From the NCBI GenBank assembly GCA_963807775.1, contig CAWECY010000008.1, positions 1-64,000 of the forward strand: a stretch of DNA of 64,000 nucleotides. The letters run 5' to 3'. Positions 34,377-44,505 of this stretch are shown here, piece by piece. Source of the stretch: Bog-473 sp963807775. Its GTDB lineage: Bacteria > Actinomycetota > Acidimicrobiia > Acidimicrobiales > RAAP-2. The notes beneath the pieces are model-generated. The model was not told where the DNA came from. It made no database searches and saw only the letters and a program-made list of their open reading frames with translations. The translations under genes were made by a program, and so were the position numbers. How positions within the stretch are numbered: the first letter of the stretch is position 1; each line of letters starts with the position of its first letter.

Positions 34377-36206
34377 ATGCCAAGCGATCACGTGACCATC
34401 GACGAACGCCCGAGCGCCCCCGCCGTGCCGACCTTCGATCCGGAGGCCTTGCGCGAGAAGTACCAGCTCGAGCGGAACAAGCGCCTACGTGGCGACGGGA
34501 ACGCGCAGTACACCGACGTGAGCGGACAGTTCAGCGAATACCTCCACGACCCCTATGTGGATGTGGCGCCCCGTGCTCCGCTCCACGACCACGTGACGGT
34601 CGCCATCATCGGGGGCGGGTTTGCCGGCCTCATGACCGCAGCACGACTGCGCCAGTCGGGCATCGACGACCTTCGGATCATCGAGAAGGGTGGGGACTTC
34701 GGTGGCACCTGGTACTGGAACCGGTATCCGGGAGCGCAGTGCGACGTCGAGTCCTACGTCTACTTGCCATTGCTCGAAGAGACGGCCTACGTCCCCAGCG
34801 AGAAGTACGCCCGGGCACCCGAGATCCTCGGGCACTGCCGCCGCATCGGCGAGCACTTCGAGCTGTACGAGCGGGCCTGCTTGTCCACTGAGGTCACGGG
34901 CATCGAGTGGGATCCCACCGAGCGCCGCTGGATCATCCGGACGGATCGCGGCGACCGTATGACCGCTCGCTTCCTCGTGATGGGCAACGGGCCCCTGCAC
35001 CGGCCCAAGCTCCCCGGCATCGACGGCATCGAGTTGTTCCGTGGGCACGCGTTTCACACCAGCAGGTGGGACTACGCGTACACGGGCGGAGATTCGAACG
35101 GGAACCTGGTGGGGCTCCGCGACAAGCGCGTCGGAATCATCGGGACGGGCGCCACCGCCGTCCAGGTCGTCCCGCACCTGGCGGCCTCGGCCGCCGAGCT
35201 CTACGTCTTCCAGCGCACGCCGTCATCCATTGACGTCAGGGGCAACCGGCCGACGGATCCCGCCTGGGCGGCGGCGCTCGAGCGGGGCTGGCAGCGCCGG
35301 AGGATGGAGAACTTCACGGTCCTGACCTCCGGCGGCATCGCCGGGGAAGACCTGGTGATGGATGGTTGGACGGACATAATCGGGCGCCTGTTGCGGCGGC
35401 TGGCCGACCAGGACGGTCGGGCTGAGGCGGACCTCGCCGCCACGCTGGAGCTGGCCGACTTCGAGAAGATGGAGCAGATCCGCACGCGGGTGGACGAATT
35501 GGTGGCGGACAACGCAACGGCGGAAGCACTGAAACCCTGGTATCGGCAGTTCTGCAAGCGCCCGTGCTTCCACGACGAGTACCTCCAGGCCTTCAACCTC
35601 CCGAGCGTTACGCTGGTCGACACGAGTGGCCGCGGCGTCGATCGCGTCACTCCACATGGCGTCGAGGTCGGCCAGCGCGAGTACAGGGTGGACTGCCTCA
35701 TCTACGCCACCGGGTTCGAGGTGGGTACGGACTACACGCGACGAGCCGGCTACGACGTGCTGGGCTCGCGGGGCACCACGCTCTCCGAGCACTGGAGCGC
35801 GGGGATGAGGTCGCTCCACGGCATGCATGTACGCGGGTTTCCCAACATGTTCGTGCTCGGCCACACCCAGGGCGGGTTCACGGTCAACTACCCGCACTTG
35901 CTCGACGAGGCCAGTGCCCACCTGTGCCACATCTTGCGCCATGTCATTGACAACGACGTGATCACCGTCGAGGCGACATCGGAGGGTGAGGAGCAGTGGC
36001 TCGAGACGCTGTCCGAGTCGGCCCGCGACTTCAGGGCCTTTCAGGAGCAGTGCACCCCGGGGTATTACAACAACGAGGGCCAGCCTGCAGCCGGGGGCTT
36101 CCTCGGCAGCTCGTACGGCAAGGGACCTATGCCCTTCTTCCGACTCCTGGACGACTGGCGGACCGCCGGCACCTTTGCCGGGCTCGAGCTCGAGCGCTCG
36201 CCGTAG
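34377..36206 (+). CDS. Baeyer-Villiger monooxygenase, type I
   Basis: A 609-residue flavoprotein of the cyclohexanone/phenylacetone monooxygenase type with the long N-terminal extension of that group (residues 1-75). It has VAIIGGGFAGLMTAARLRQS for FAD, GGTWYWNRYPGAQCDVESYV, the fingerprint FRGHAFHTSRWDY, VGIIGTGATAVQVVPHLAAS for NADPH, and CLIYATGFEVGTDYTRRAGY. It inserts oxygen into ketones to give esters or lactones. The zinc alcohol dehydrogenase that follows by 8 bp could supply the ketone from an alcohol. Confidence 0.93.
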   Translation: MPSDHVTIDERPSAPAVPTFDPEALREKYQLERNKRLRGDGNAQYTDVSGQFSEYLHDPYVDVAPRAPLHDHVTVAIIGGGFAGLMTAARLRQSGIDDLRIIEKGGDFGGTWYWNRYPGAQCDVESYVYLPLLEETAYVPSEKYARAPEILGHCRRIGEHFELYERACLSTEVTGIEWDPTERRWIIRTDRGDRMTARFLVMGNGPLHRPKLPGIDGIELFRGHAFHTSRWDYAYTGGDSNGNLVGLRDKRVGIIGTGATAVQVVPHLAASAAELYVFQRTPSSIDVRGNRPTDPAWAAALERGWQRRRMENFTVLTSGGIAGEDLVMDGWTDIIGRLLRRLADQDGRAEADLAATLELADFEKMEQIRTRVDELVADNATAEALKPWYRQFCKRPCFHDEYLQAFNLPSVTLVDTSGRGVDRVTPHGVEVGQREYRVDCLIYATGFEVGTDYTRRAGYDVLGSRGTTLSEHWSAGMRSLHGMHVRGFPNMFVLGHTQGGFTVNYPHLLDEASAHLCHILRHVIDNDVITVEATSEGEEQWLETLSESARDFRAFQEQCTPGYYNNEGQPAAGGFLGSSYGKGPMPFFRLLDDWRTAGTFAGLELERSP

Positions 36207-36214
36207 GCCGAGTC

Positions 36215-37303
36215 GTGGCGGTCGCTGCCATGGTGCTCCGAGCGCCCCGTACTCTCGAGCGCCAGGACTTCCCGTTGCCGACCCTGGGCGAGCACGACGC
36301 TCTCTTGCGCGTGGAGGCGTGCGGCTTGTGCGGCACCGACCACGAACAGTTCTCCGGGGAGCTCTTCGGGGGCTTCGCCTTCATTCCCGGTCACGAGAGC
36401 GTGGGCATCATCGAGGCCATGGGTGACGCCGCGGCGGAGCGCTGGGGCGTGGCCGTCGGCGACCGGGTGGCCGTAGAGGTCTTCCAGTCCTGCCGCCGGT
36501 GCGAGAGATGTGTGCAGGGCGAGTATCGCCACTGTCGCGAGCACGGGCTGCGCGACACCTATGGGTTCATCCCAGTCGACACGGCACCTGCGCTGTGGGG
36601 TGGGTACGCCCAGTACCAATACCTCGGACCAGACAGCATGCTTCTGAAGGTGCCCGAATCAATCGATCCGGTCACGGCCACCCTCTTCAATCCGCTGGGA
36701 GCGGGCATACGCTGGGGCGCCACGCTCCCATCGACCGGTCCCGGTGACGTCGTCGCCGTCCTCGGTCCGGGCATACGCGGCCTCTGCTCCCTGGTGGCCG
36801 CTCGCCACGCCGGAGCCGACTTCGTCATGGTGACGGGGCATGGCGACCGGGATCGGGCGCGGCTACAGACGGCGCGCCGGTTCGGTGCCGACCTCGTCGT
36901 CGATGTGGCCCAGGACGATCCGGCGCGCGCCCTCATGGCAGCTGTCGGCCGCGGCGCCGATGTGGTGATTGACGTCACGGCCCGGGCCCCGCAGGCGCTG
37001 GGCCAAGCGGTACGGATGGCGCGCCCCCAGGCCACCGTCGTCGTCGCGGGCACCCGCGGCGGGGGGCCCGCCCTCGACTTCGACTCCGACCTCCTGGTCT
37101 ACAAGGAGATCCGTCTCCTCGGGGCGCTCGGTGTAGACGTCGTGGCGTACGAAGCGGCGTTGGCGCTGTTGGCCTCGGACGCGTTCCCCTTCGAGGACAT
37201 CGATCGGCGGACGGTCGGATTCGACGATCTCAGCGAGATGCTCCAGTCGATGTCGGTCGGGGCGGTCGACACGCCCTTGCACGGCGTGGTCCTGCCGGGC
37301 TGA
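36215..37303 (+). CDS. Zinc-dependent alcohol dehydrogenase (MDR family)
   Basis: A 362-residue medium-chain dehydrogenase. The catalytic zinc site is CGLCGTDHEQFSG plus GHESVG, and the structural zinc is bound by Cys residues in CRRCERCVQGEYRHC. The cofactor domain has VVAVLGPGIRGLCSLVAARH, where the usual GxGxxG is GPGIRG. It oxidises an alcohol or polyol with NAD(P). Starts at GTG 36215 or ATG 36230 are both possible. It probably forms an operon with the upstream Baeyer-Villiger monooxygenase. Confidence 0.9.
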   Translation: MAVAAMVLRAPRTLERQDFPLPTLGEHDALLRVEACGLCGTDHEQFSGELFGGFAFIPGHESVGIIEAMGDAAAERWGVAVGDRVAVEVFQSCRRCERCVQGEYRHCREHGLRDTYGFIPVDTAPALWGGYAQYQYLGPDSMLLKVPESIDPVTATLFNPLGAGIRWGATLPSTGPGDVVAVLGPGIRGLCSLVAARHAGADFVMVTGHGDRDRARLQTARRFGADLVVDVAQDDPARALMAAVGRGADVVIDVTARAPQALGQAVRMARPQATVVVAGTRGGGPALDFDSDLLVYKEIRLLGALGVDVVAYEAALALLASDAFPFEDIDRRTVGFDDLSEMLQSMSVGAVDTPLHGVVLPG

Positions 37304-37309
37304 GGGGAC

Positions 37310-37330
37310 CTCGGGTCATGCCACCCCGAG
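37310..37330. terminator. Possible bidirectional terminator hairpin
   Basis: CTCGGG at 37310-37315 and CCCGAG at 37325-37330 form a 6-bp GC stem with a 9-base loop between two convergent genes. There is no T run on either side, so rho-independent function is doubtful. Confidence 0.3.
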
Positions 37331-37336
37331 AAGCGC

Positions 37337-37711
37337 TCAGGCGTCGAGAGCCTCCCCGAACCCGCTGAGCAGGCTCTGGGACGATCCCAAGGTGACTTCC
37401 CGAGGATCAGCGCTGAGATCGTGCTTGCAACGAAGCTCGTAGTACGCCCGGAGCTCCGTCGACTCGATCACATCGTCGATCCGGCTGTGCCGCACCGCTT
37501 CTTGCTCAGAGACCTGCGACGCGGCACCGGCCAGCATGCCGGCATCTGTGTCGACGAAACCGAAGGTGAGGATCTCGCGCTCATCGTCGAGCCGCTGCGC
37601 GTTGAACACGCGGGTCGGCACCCCAAAGCCCTTCTCCGCTTGCCACGCTTCGAGGAAATCGTCAAACGTCTTCCCCTCCTTCAAGCGCCGCCGAAACACT
37701 GCCACGATCAT
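37337..37711 (-). CDS. Hypothetical protein, possible dimeric alpha-beta barrel
   Basis: A 124-residue protein starting MIVAVFRRRLKEGKTFDDFL with EAWQAEKGFGVPTRVFNAQR. An initial strand followed by an amphipathic helix is reminiscent of small ABM/NIPSNAP-type proteins. No catalytic motif is visible. The ATG is preceded by AAGGAGGG at good spacing on the minus strand. It is divergent from the flavoprotein gene across about 95 bp and convergent with the alcohol dehydrogenase. Confidence 0.6.
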   Translation of the reverse strand: MIVAVFRRRLKEGKTFDDFLEAWQAEKGFGVPTRVFNAQRLDDEREILTFGFVDTDAGMLAGAASQVSEQEAVRHSRIDDVIESTELRAYYELRCKHDLSADPREVTLGSSQSLLSGFGEALDA

Positions 37712-37807
37712 GGGGGAACCCTCCTTTCAAGGTGACTCGACCGCACGGTCCTGGCATACTCCGTCAGCGTTGGGACCGGCATGCGGTCCCTCGTCGGAGG
37801 AGGGCCA

Positions 37808-38947
37808 ATGAAGTCTGTGTTGATCCTGGGAGCGGGTTTTGCCGGGCTCGAACTCGCAACACGTCTCTCTGAGGACGTGCCCGACGAAGTCGAGGTCACG
37901 ATCATCGACAGCAACGACGCGTTCGTGTTCGGATTTTCGAAGTTGGACCTGATGTTCGGGCGAGCCGACCTCAATGCGGTGCGCGTGCCCTACTCGAAGA
38001 TCGACAAGCCGGGTGTCCGCTTCACGCAGGAGACGATCCTTTCCATCGATCCCGAGGCGCGCCACGTGATAACCGACAAGGCGAGCTACGAGCCGGACAT
38101 CCTGGTCGTCGCGCTCGGCGCCGATCTCGACCCTGCCGCTACTCCGGGAGTCGTGGAGGAAGGGACCGAGTACTACTCCGTCGACGGGGCCAATCGCGTT
38201 CGCTCCATCCTTCCGACCTTCGACGGTGGGGACGCCATCGTCGGCGTCCTGGGCCCGTTCTTCAAATGCCCCGCGGCCCCGTTCGAGACGGCCATCATGC
38301 TGCACGACTATCTCGACAAGCGCGGCCTACGCGGCAAAAGCACCATCAAGGTCATCAGTCCGATGGCCAAGCCGATCCCGATCTCCGACGAGGCGTCGGC
38401 CGGGATCCTCAGAGCTTGCGAGGAGCGAGACATCGGCTGGTGGCCCGAGTCCAAAGTGACGGCCCTCGACCCATTGACGAAGACCGCCACCCTGCGCGAC
38501 GGTCAGATCATCCCGTACGCCTTGGTCCTCGCCATTCCGGTGCACCGCGCGCCCTCGGTCGTGGCCGAGTCCGCATTGGCTGAAGAAGACGGGTGGATCA
38601 CTGTCGACCACCAGACGTTCGCCACCAAGTTCGAGAACGTCTATGCGGTCGGCGACGTGACGAGCGCTCCGGTGCCTCGGGTGGGCGCCATCGCCGAAGG
38701 TGAGGCCTCCACCCTGGCGGACGTCCTCGTCCACCAGATCCGTGGAGGGGCCGCGCCTGAGCCGTACCGCGGCATCGCCACCTGCTACATCGAGTTTGGT
38801 GGTCCAAAGGTCGCTCGCTTCGAAGCCAACTTCCTGGGCGGACCGACGCCGTTCGGGGCATTCACCGAGGCCTCTGAGGAGATGGCTGCATCGAAGGTCG
38901 AGTTCGGCGCATCCCGGCGCCGTCGCTGGTTCGGCATCGACTCCTGA
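37808..38947 (+). CDS. FAD-dependent oxidoreductase, sulfide:quinone reductase-like
   Basis: A 379-residue flavoprotein with SVLILGAGFAGLELATRLSE for FAD, a middle domain with VLGPFFKCPAAPFETAIMLH, and FENVYAVGDVTSAPVPRVGA binding the flavin. The FKCPAAPFE segment places a Cys where type sulfide:quinone reductases and flavocytochrome c subunits have one. However, a second clear redox Cys is missing, except Cys in ACEERDIGWWPES and ATCYIEFGG. It may oxidise sulfide or polysulfide, or act as an NADH:quinone-type enzyme. GGAGGAGGG precedes ATG 37808. Confidence 0.8.
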   Translation: MKSVLILGAGFAGLELATRLSEDVPDEVEVTIIDSNDAFVFGFSKLDLMFGRADLNAVRVPYSKIDKPGVRFTQETILSIDPEARHVITDKASYEPDILVVALGADLDPAATPGVVEEGTEYYSVDGANRVRSILPTFDGGDAIVGVLGPFFKCPAAPFETAIMLHDYLDKRGLRGKSTIKVISPMAKPIPISDEASAGILRACEERDIGWWPESKVTALDPLTKTATLRDGQIIPYALVLAIPVHRAPSVVAESALAEEDGWITVDHQTFATKFENVYAVGDVTSAPVPRVGAIAEGEASTLADVLVHQIRGGAAPEPYRGIATCYIEFGGPKVARFEANFLGGPTPFGAFTEASEEMAASKVEFGASRRRRWFGIDS

Positions 38948-39049
38948 TCCGAGGAACCGGTTCGGTGCTGCGCTACGGCCACCTTCCGTTCCATGCAGCC
39001 CGGAGTACGCTCACATGATCGTAGAGCGGCGCGGCCAGGAGCGAAGGCA

Positions 39050-39514
39050 ATGACCCTCGGTTTCGATCACATGACCTTGGTGGTTACGGATCTCGAGAAC
39101 GCGAAGCGCTTTCTCGCCGTTCTCGGATTCGAAGAGGAGAAAACGGTCGTGGTGTCGGGCGAGACGATTGCGGACTACATGGGTATCCCGGACTGGGAAT
39201 CCGACCACGTCACGCTCGTGCTACAACGGGTGGACTTCCGTCAGGAGGTCCAGTTGCTGCGCTTTCACCGGCCACCCGTCGAGATCGACGAAGGATCCGG
39301 TTTTCTCGCCAGGTCGGGATTCAATCACGTGTGCTTTCGCACCGAGGAACTCGACTCGACGCTGCAAAAATTCGCAGCGATCGGGGTCAAACCGAAGAAC
39401 GAAATCTTGGACTTTCACGATCGCCGGCTCGTCTTTTTGCCGGGGCCCGACGGCGTGGTGATCGAGTTGGCTGAGTGGAAGGTGACGCCTCCGCTTCCAC
39501 GCCATCGGGCATAA
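39050..39514 (+). CDS. VOC (glyoxalase/dioxygenase) family protein
   Basis: A 154-residue protein with two beta-alpha-beta-beta-beta modules: LGFDHMTLVVTDLENAKRFL (first His ligand), and SGFNHVCFRTEELDSTLQKF (second), ending VFLPGPDGVVIELAEW with the terminal Glu. The His, His and Glu match the metal-binding set of the VOC superfamily (glyoxalase I, epimerase, extradiol dioxygenase). Specific reaction unknown; a methylmalonyl-CoA epimerase-like role is possible but not shown. Confidence 0.85.
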   Translation: MTLGFDHMTLVVTDLENAKRFLAVLGFEEEKTVVVSGETIADYMGIPDWESDHVTLVLQRVDFRQEVQLLRFHRPPVEIDEGSGFLARSGFNHVCFRTEELDSTLQKFAAIGVKPKNEILDFHDRRLVFLPGPDGVVIELAEWKVTPPLPRHRA

Positions 39515-39738
39515 CCCGTACCGAGCGGGCGGGATTCCTTAGGAAGCCCTGACGAAACCCCCGTATGTGAAAGGCGGCCATCGCCTTTGACAACTGGGCC
39601 TTGATGACGCCCGGTAGCGGGGCCGAGACGGACGCTCGACGCGTTTCTTTTCGGGTGGTGGCCCGACTGTCCAGGGCTGGATGAAAGAGGGCACGGAAAA
39701 CAGAACGCCGGCGGCTCAAAATCTCGCGTTCAGCTCGG

Positions 39739-39811
39739 TGGGCCGTAGAGGACTCGAACCTCTGACCCCTTGCGCGTCATGCAAGTGCGCTACCAACTGC
39801 GCCAACGGCCC
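39739..39811 (-). tRNA. tRNA-Val (GAC)
   Basis: The minus strand folds as a complete 73-nt tRNA. It has acceptor GGGCCGT/ACGGCCC, D stem GCGC/GCGC with loop AGTTGGTA, anticodon stem CTTGC/GCAAG with loop ATGACGC (anticodon GAC), T stem AGAGG/CCTCT with TTCGAGT loop, and discriminator A. Residue 37 is G rather than the more usual A for Val. The 3' CCA is not fully encoded (ACCG follows). Confidence 0.93.
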
Positions 39812-39897
39812 CGTGCGCAAAGACCCTACCACCAGGCTAATTGGGCTCGGTCCCCCGCCGGCTTCCTTCGACGGAGCGCGGTCCTCGAATTCGGGAC

Positions 39898-40767
39898 GTG
39901 ACACCCACCAGCAACACCAGCGCCGCCGGCAGCGACTCCAGCACCGGCACCAGCCCCCTGCCCGATCTCGAGGAGCACCTGCGACGCGTCGCCGAGGAGG
40001 GCTACACCATCCTGCCCGACGCCATCGAGCCCGAGCTGGTCGAGGAGATCGACGAGGCCCTGCTCAAGCTCGAGCACGACCTCGGCATCGTGCCCGCCTC
40101 CAACCTGTTCGAAGGGCTGCACACGACGCGCGTCTACAACTTGCTGGTGCACGGCTCGACCTTCCAGAAGATCCCCGTGCACCCCAACGTGCTGCCCGTC
40201 GTCGAGGGCGTCCTCGACCCCGGCCTCCTCATCTCGTCGCTGTCGTCCATCGCCATCGGCGCCGACGAGCAGGCGCAGCCCATCCACGCCGACGACCAGC
40301 TCATCCCGCTCACCCGGCCTCACGTGCCGATCATCTGCAACACCATGTGGGCCATCACCGACTTCACCGAGGAGAACGGGGCGACCCGGCTCATCCCGGG
40401 CAGCCAGCTGCGCGACGAGCCACCCAACCCATTGGAGCTCTACGACACCATCCCGGCGGAGATGCCCAAGGGCAGCGTGCTCGTCTGGGTCGGCAGCCTG
40501 TGGCACGGCGGCGGCGCCAACCGGACCGACACGCGCCGGGTGGGCATCGCCATGAACTACTGCGCCGGCTACATCCGCCAGCAGGAGAACCAGCAGCTCG
40601 GCATCCCGCCCGCCCTCGTCAAGACCTTCCCCAAGCGGCTCCAGGAGCTCATCGGCTACTCCGTCTACAACGGACTGGTCGGCCACATCGACAAGAAGCA
40701 CCCGGCCAAGGTCGTCCTGGCCGAGAACGAGGGGGTCGACATGGTCTGGGACCTCCTCAAGGCCTGA
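39898..40767 (+). CDS. Phytanoyl-CoA dioxygenase (PhyH) family protein
   Basis: A 289-residue non-heme iron oxygenase. EEGYTILPDAIEPELVEEID is the usual N-terminal helix. HADDQLIPL supplies His-x-Asp, ENGATRLIPGSQLRDEP is the conserved segment before the second His, and WHGGGANRTDTRRVGIAMNY supplies the distal His and the 2-oxoglutarate Arg. The GTG at 39898 follows a purine-poor leader, so the start is not certain. It is distinct from the PhyH protein at 11859-12779, with only family-level resemblance. Confidence 0.88.
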   Translation: MTPTSNTSAAGSDSSTGTSPLPDLEEHLRRVAEEGYTILPDAIEPELVEEIDEALLKLEHDLGIVPASNLFEGLHTTRVYNLLVHGSTFQKIPVHPNVLPVVEGVLDPGLLISSLSSIAIGADEQAQPIHADDQLIPLTRPHVPIICNTMWAITDFTEENGATRLIPGSQLRDEPPNPLELYDTIPAEMPKGSVLVWVGSLWHGGGANRTDTRRVGIAMNYCAGYIRQQENQQLGIPPALVKTFPKRLQELIGYSVYNGLVGHIDKKHPAKVVLAENEGVDMVWDLLKA

Positions 40768-40786
40768 GCCGGAGAGGTCCGTTCCG

Positions 40787-41521
40787 TCAGGCTGCCGGCG
40801 TCACCACTGCCGGCGCGACGGGCCAGACGTGGTCGCGGGGGTCGATCGGGACCATCCCTTGGGACACCCGCCACTCGTCCACCTCACGGGCCCACTCCCG
40901 GTGCCAACGGGTCTGCTCGACGTGGAGCCGGCCGAGATCGGCACCCAGCAGCTCCTCGTAACGCTCGGCCAACGCGAACAGCACCTGCATGGAGGCGATG
41001 GCGTCGGCCGAGGCGTCGTGCGCGTGGTCGAACTCGATGCCGTAGTGGGCGCACAGGTCGACGAGAGTCCGCCGGCCCCGGCGGTCGGGATCGAAGTGGC
41101 GGTCGAGCACGCCGGCATCGAGCACCGGGCCGTGCCAACCGCGCTCGACGATGCCCCGGCCGCAGCGCAGTGAGGCCTGCGCATCGAGCAGGGTGAGGTC
41201 GAAGTCGAGCTTCATTCCCGCCAGCGGGGCGCCGCGCCGGCTGGCCGCCACGACGGCGTCGGCCACCAGCGCGACGGCCTCGTCCAGGGGCATCCCCTCG
41301 GTCCGCGCCCGCTCAATCGTGATCCCGTGGACAGCCGTGGCGTCGGCGGGGATGTCCCGCCCCGGGTCGATAAGGCCGGACCAGCTGCGCACGGCCACTC
41401 CGTCCACCACCGAGACAAGCGCGTAGGAGACCGGCACGTCATTGAAGCGGTCGATCCCCGTCGTCTCGAAGTCCAGCCCGAGCACCTCACCCGAGGTCCA
41501 CGCACCCATGCGGCCGAGCAT
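40787..41521 (-). CDS. DEDDh 3'-5' exonuclease (DnaQ-like)
   Basis: A 244-residue exonuclease. The acidic residues are in VLGLDFETTGIDRFNDVPVS (Exo I: Asp-x-Glu), GMKLDFDLTLLDAQASL (Exo II Asp) and FDHAHDASADAIAS (Exo III His-x4-Asp). It is a proofreading-type 3'-5' nuclease of the DNA polymerase III epsilon group, but without a polymerase-binding tail, so a repair or RNA-trimming role is equally possible. ATG 41521 or 41509 is likely; the longer in-frame extension is low-complexity. Confidence 0.88.
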   Translation of the reverse strand: MLGRMGAWTSGEVLGLDFETTGIDRFNDVPVSYALVSVVDGVAVRSWSGLIDPGRDIPADATAVHGITIERARTEGMPLDEAVALVADAVVAASRRGAPLAGMKLDFDLTLLDAQASLRCGRGIVERGWHGPVLDAGVLDRHFDPDRRGRRTLVDLCAHYGIEFDHAHDASADAIASMQVLFALAERYEELLGADLGRLHVEQTRWHREWAREVDEWRVSQGMVPIDPRDHVWPVAPAVVTPAA

Positions 41522-41644
41522 GGCAGCGGGCTGTGACAAAACCGCGGATGGCCGCGACACCACCCAACGCCAGGGCGTCGTCGACAGACAACGAGGCACG
41601 GGCCGGCCCGCGCCCGAGCAGCCCCCCGGCTACCGTCACCCAAC

Positions 41645-44460
41645 GTGAAGGGCCGCCCACGCGTCCGGAGGTGCAGCGGCGCCTCGGACGCGCCGAAAGC
41701 AGCGCTGTCTGCGCTCCTGTCGGCCTCCCTCGCCCTGGCCCTCGCCTTGATGGCCTCCGGCTCCTCCTCCGCCGGCGCTGCCCCAGCGCCCGTGCCCGCC
41801 ACGGTCACCGACCCCGCCGCCCTGGTCCATCCGCTCGACGGCACCGGCACCGGTCCGGTCAACCCGGGCACCGTGGGCGAGTTCCCCGGGGCCGACGTCC
41901 CCTTCGGCATGATCCAGTGGAGCCCCGACACCAGCCCCGATGCGGTGCAGTCCGGCGGCGGCTACGCCTACACCGACACCCACGTCAACGGCTTCAGCCT
42001 GACCCACCTCAGCGGCACCGGCTGCCCTTCGTACCAGGACGTCCCCATCCTCCCGACCGAGGGCGACATCGCGACCAACCCCCAGTCGACGCTCGACACC
42101 TTCAGCCACCGCACCGAGCAGGCCAGCCCGGGCCACTACCAGGTGACCCTCGGCCCCGCGCCGATCGGGGTGTCGCTCGCCGTCACCACGCGCAGCGGCA
42201 TCGCCGGCTTCACGTTCCCCGCCGGCGACACGCAGTCCAACGTCCTCTTCAAGGTGGCCGACAGCGCCAATCCGGCCAGCGCCGCCACCGTCCGCGTCGT
42301 CGGCCACGACGAGATCGAGGGGCAAGTGACCAGCGGTCAGTTCTGCCAGACCGGCACCAACTACACCCTCCACTTCGTGGCGCGCTTCCAGCACCCCTTC
42401 GACCGGCCGGTACCTGGAGCGCCGGCGGCCCCACCACCGGATCCACGGGCTGCACGGGCACCGCGTGCGGCGCCTTCGTCACCTTCGACACCCGGACGGA
42501 CCGCCAGGTGCTCATGAAGGTCGGCATCTCCTTCGTCAGCATCGACGACGCCGCCCAGAACCTGGCCGCCGAGGACCCCGGCTGGTCGGTCGCCGCCGTG
42601 GCCGCCCGGGCCACCCAGCGCTGGAACGACCTCCTCGGCCGCATCGCCGTCGGGGGCGGCACCCCGACGCAGCAGCACGTCTTCTACACGGCGCTCTACC
42701 ACTCGCTGCTCTTCCCCAACGTGGTCTCAGACGTCAACGGCGACTACGCCGGCAGCGACGGCCAGGTGCACACCGACCACGCGACGGGAGGAGTACGCCA
42801 ACTTCTCCGAATGGGACATCTACCGCAGCGAGATACAGCTCGAGTCCCTCCTCGACCCCCACGCCGTCGGCGACATGGTCCAGTCGCTGGTCGACGACGC
42901 CGAGCAGGGTGGCTGGCTCCCGAAGTGGGCCATCGTCGGCGGAGACGAGGCGCAGATGGACGGCGACTCGGCCGACCCCATCATCGCCGACGCCTACGCC
43001 ATGGGCGTGCGCAACTTCGACGTCGCCGCCGCGCTGAGATACATGGTCAAGGGCGCCACGCAGATGGAGACGAACCACGGCCTCGAGATCGAGCGGCAGT
43101 ACCTGAGCCAGTACCTGACCCAGCACTACATCAACGCCGGCTCGCTCGACCTGACGTCCATCGACTACTCCCTCGGCGGCTCGGCCACGCTCGAGTACGC
43201 CATCGACGACTTCGCCATCGCCCAGCTGGCCACGGCCGTCCACCAACCGGCGCTGGCGAGCAGCCATGGAGCAGCGCGCCTCGAATTGGGAGTACGAGTT
43301 CAACCCGGCCACCGGCTACATCCAGGCACGCGGCAGCGACGGCAGCTTCCCGCCAGGACAGGCCTTCGAGGCCTCGCAGCTCGAGCCGGGCGGCCAGACG
43401 GGGTTCGAGGAGGGCAACGCCGTGCAGTACACCTGGTACGTCCCCCAGGACGTGGCGGCCGAGGCCGCGCTCATGGGCGGCGACGCCGCAGCAGTGGCGA
43501 AGCTCGAGACGTTCTTCACCCAACTGAACGCCACCCGCGATGTGCCCTACGACTGGTCGGGCAACGAGCCCGGCGAGTGGGCGCCGTGGGAATTCGACTA
43601 CCTCGGCGCGCCCGCCCAGACCCAGCGCGTCGTGCGCGCCATCGCCGACAGCGAGTACGCCGACGCACCGGTCGACGAGCCGGGCAACGACGACCTCGGC
43701 GCCATCTCGTCGTGGTACGTGTGGGCCGCCCTCGGCCTCTTCCCGCTCACCCCCGGCACCGCCAACCTGGCGCTGGCCAGTCCGCTCTTCCCGTCAACGA
43801 CCATCTCGTTGCCTGACGGCCACCGCCTCGTCCTGCACGCCCCGGGCGCGGCGGCCTCCCGGCCCTACGTCCACGCCCTTAGCGTCAGCGGCATCACCCC
43901 TCCGTCGACCGGGACGCCCGGCTGCTCGGGCTCCAACCCTGTCCGCACACCGCCCGGGACCTGGGACCTGCCCTGGCTGCCGGCGTCCGTCCTTCGGTCC
44001 GGGGGCACCTTGTCCTTCACCCTGGCCGGCACGCCCGATCCCGCCTGGGGCGCTTCACAGAGTGCCGCCCCGCCCTCGTTCGATACCGGCGCGCTCCCGG
44101 CCGTGGGTTACTCCCTCCCGAGCGGCGCCACCACCGTCGTAGCCGGGCAGCCGACGACAGTGCAGCTGGGTGCCGTCCCCGCCATCGACCCCGTGACGTC
44201 GGTGAGCTGGCAGGTGTCCTCGGACCCAGCCGGACTCCAGGTGGCGCCCGTCCTCGGGCACGCTCGACCTCGCTTCGTCCACCACCGCCGTCAGCTTTGC
44301 GGATTCGTGCCACCCCGCGGTCGTCGTCCATCCGGCCACCCAGTCGCTGTCGGTGACCGGGACCGCGCCAGGTTCCTACGGGCTCCACGTCGAATTCCAC
44401 ACTCCGAGCGGCCAGTCCCTCCCCCCGGTGGTCCTCGACATCCAGGTGCTCGCCCGCTGA
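41645..44460 (+). pseudogene. GH92 alpha-1,2-mannosidase, frameshifted secreted protein
   Basis: Open frames in series encode one secreted protein of about 935 residues. A signal peptide (ALSALLSASLALALALMASG) is followed by the GH92 N-terminal domain (FPGADVPFGMIQWSPDTSPD, HVNGFSLTHLSGTGCPSYQD) and the catalytic domain with EYANFSEWDIYRSEIQLESL, GDEAQMDGDSADPIIADAYA, YDWSGNEPGEWAPWEFDYLG and PGNDDLGAISSWYVWAALGL. A C-terminal Ig-like tail ends VVLDIQVLAR. GH92 enzymes are calcium-dependent exo-alpha-mannosidases. Frame changes occur near 42410, 42790, 43265 and 44260; these may be sequence errors. Confidence 0.85.
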
Positions 44461-44505
44461 TCCCGACGCCACCCGTCTGGGGCCGACCGCGTTCGAGACC
44501 GGTTC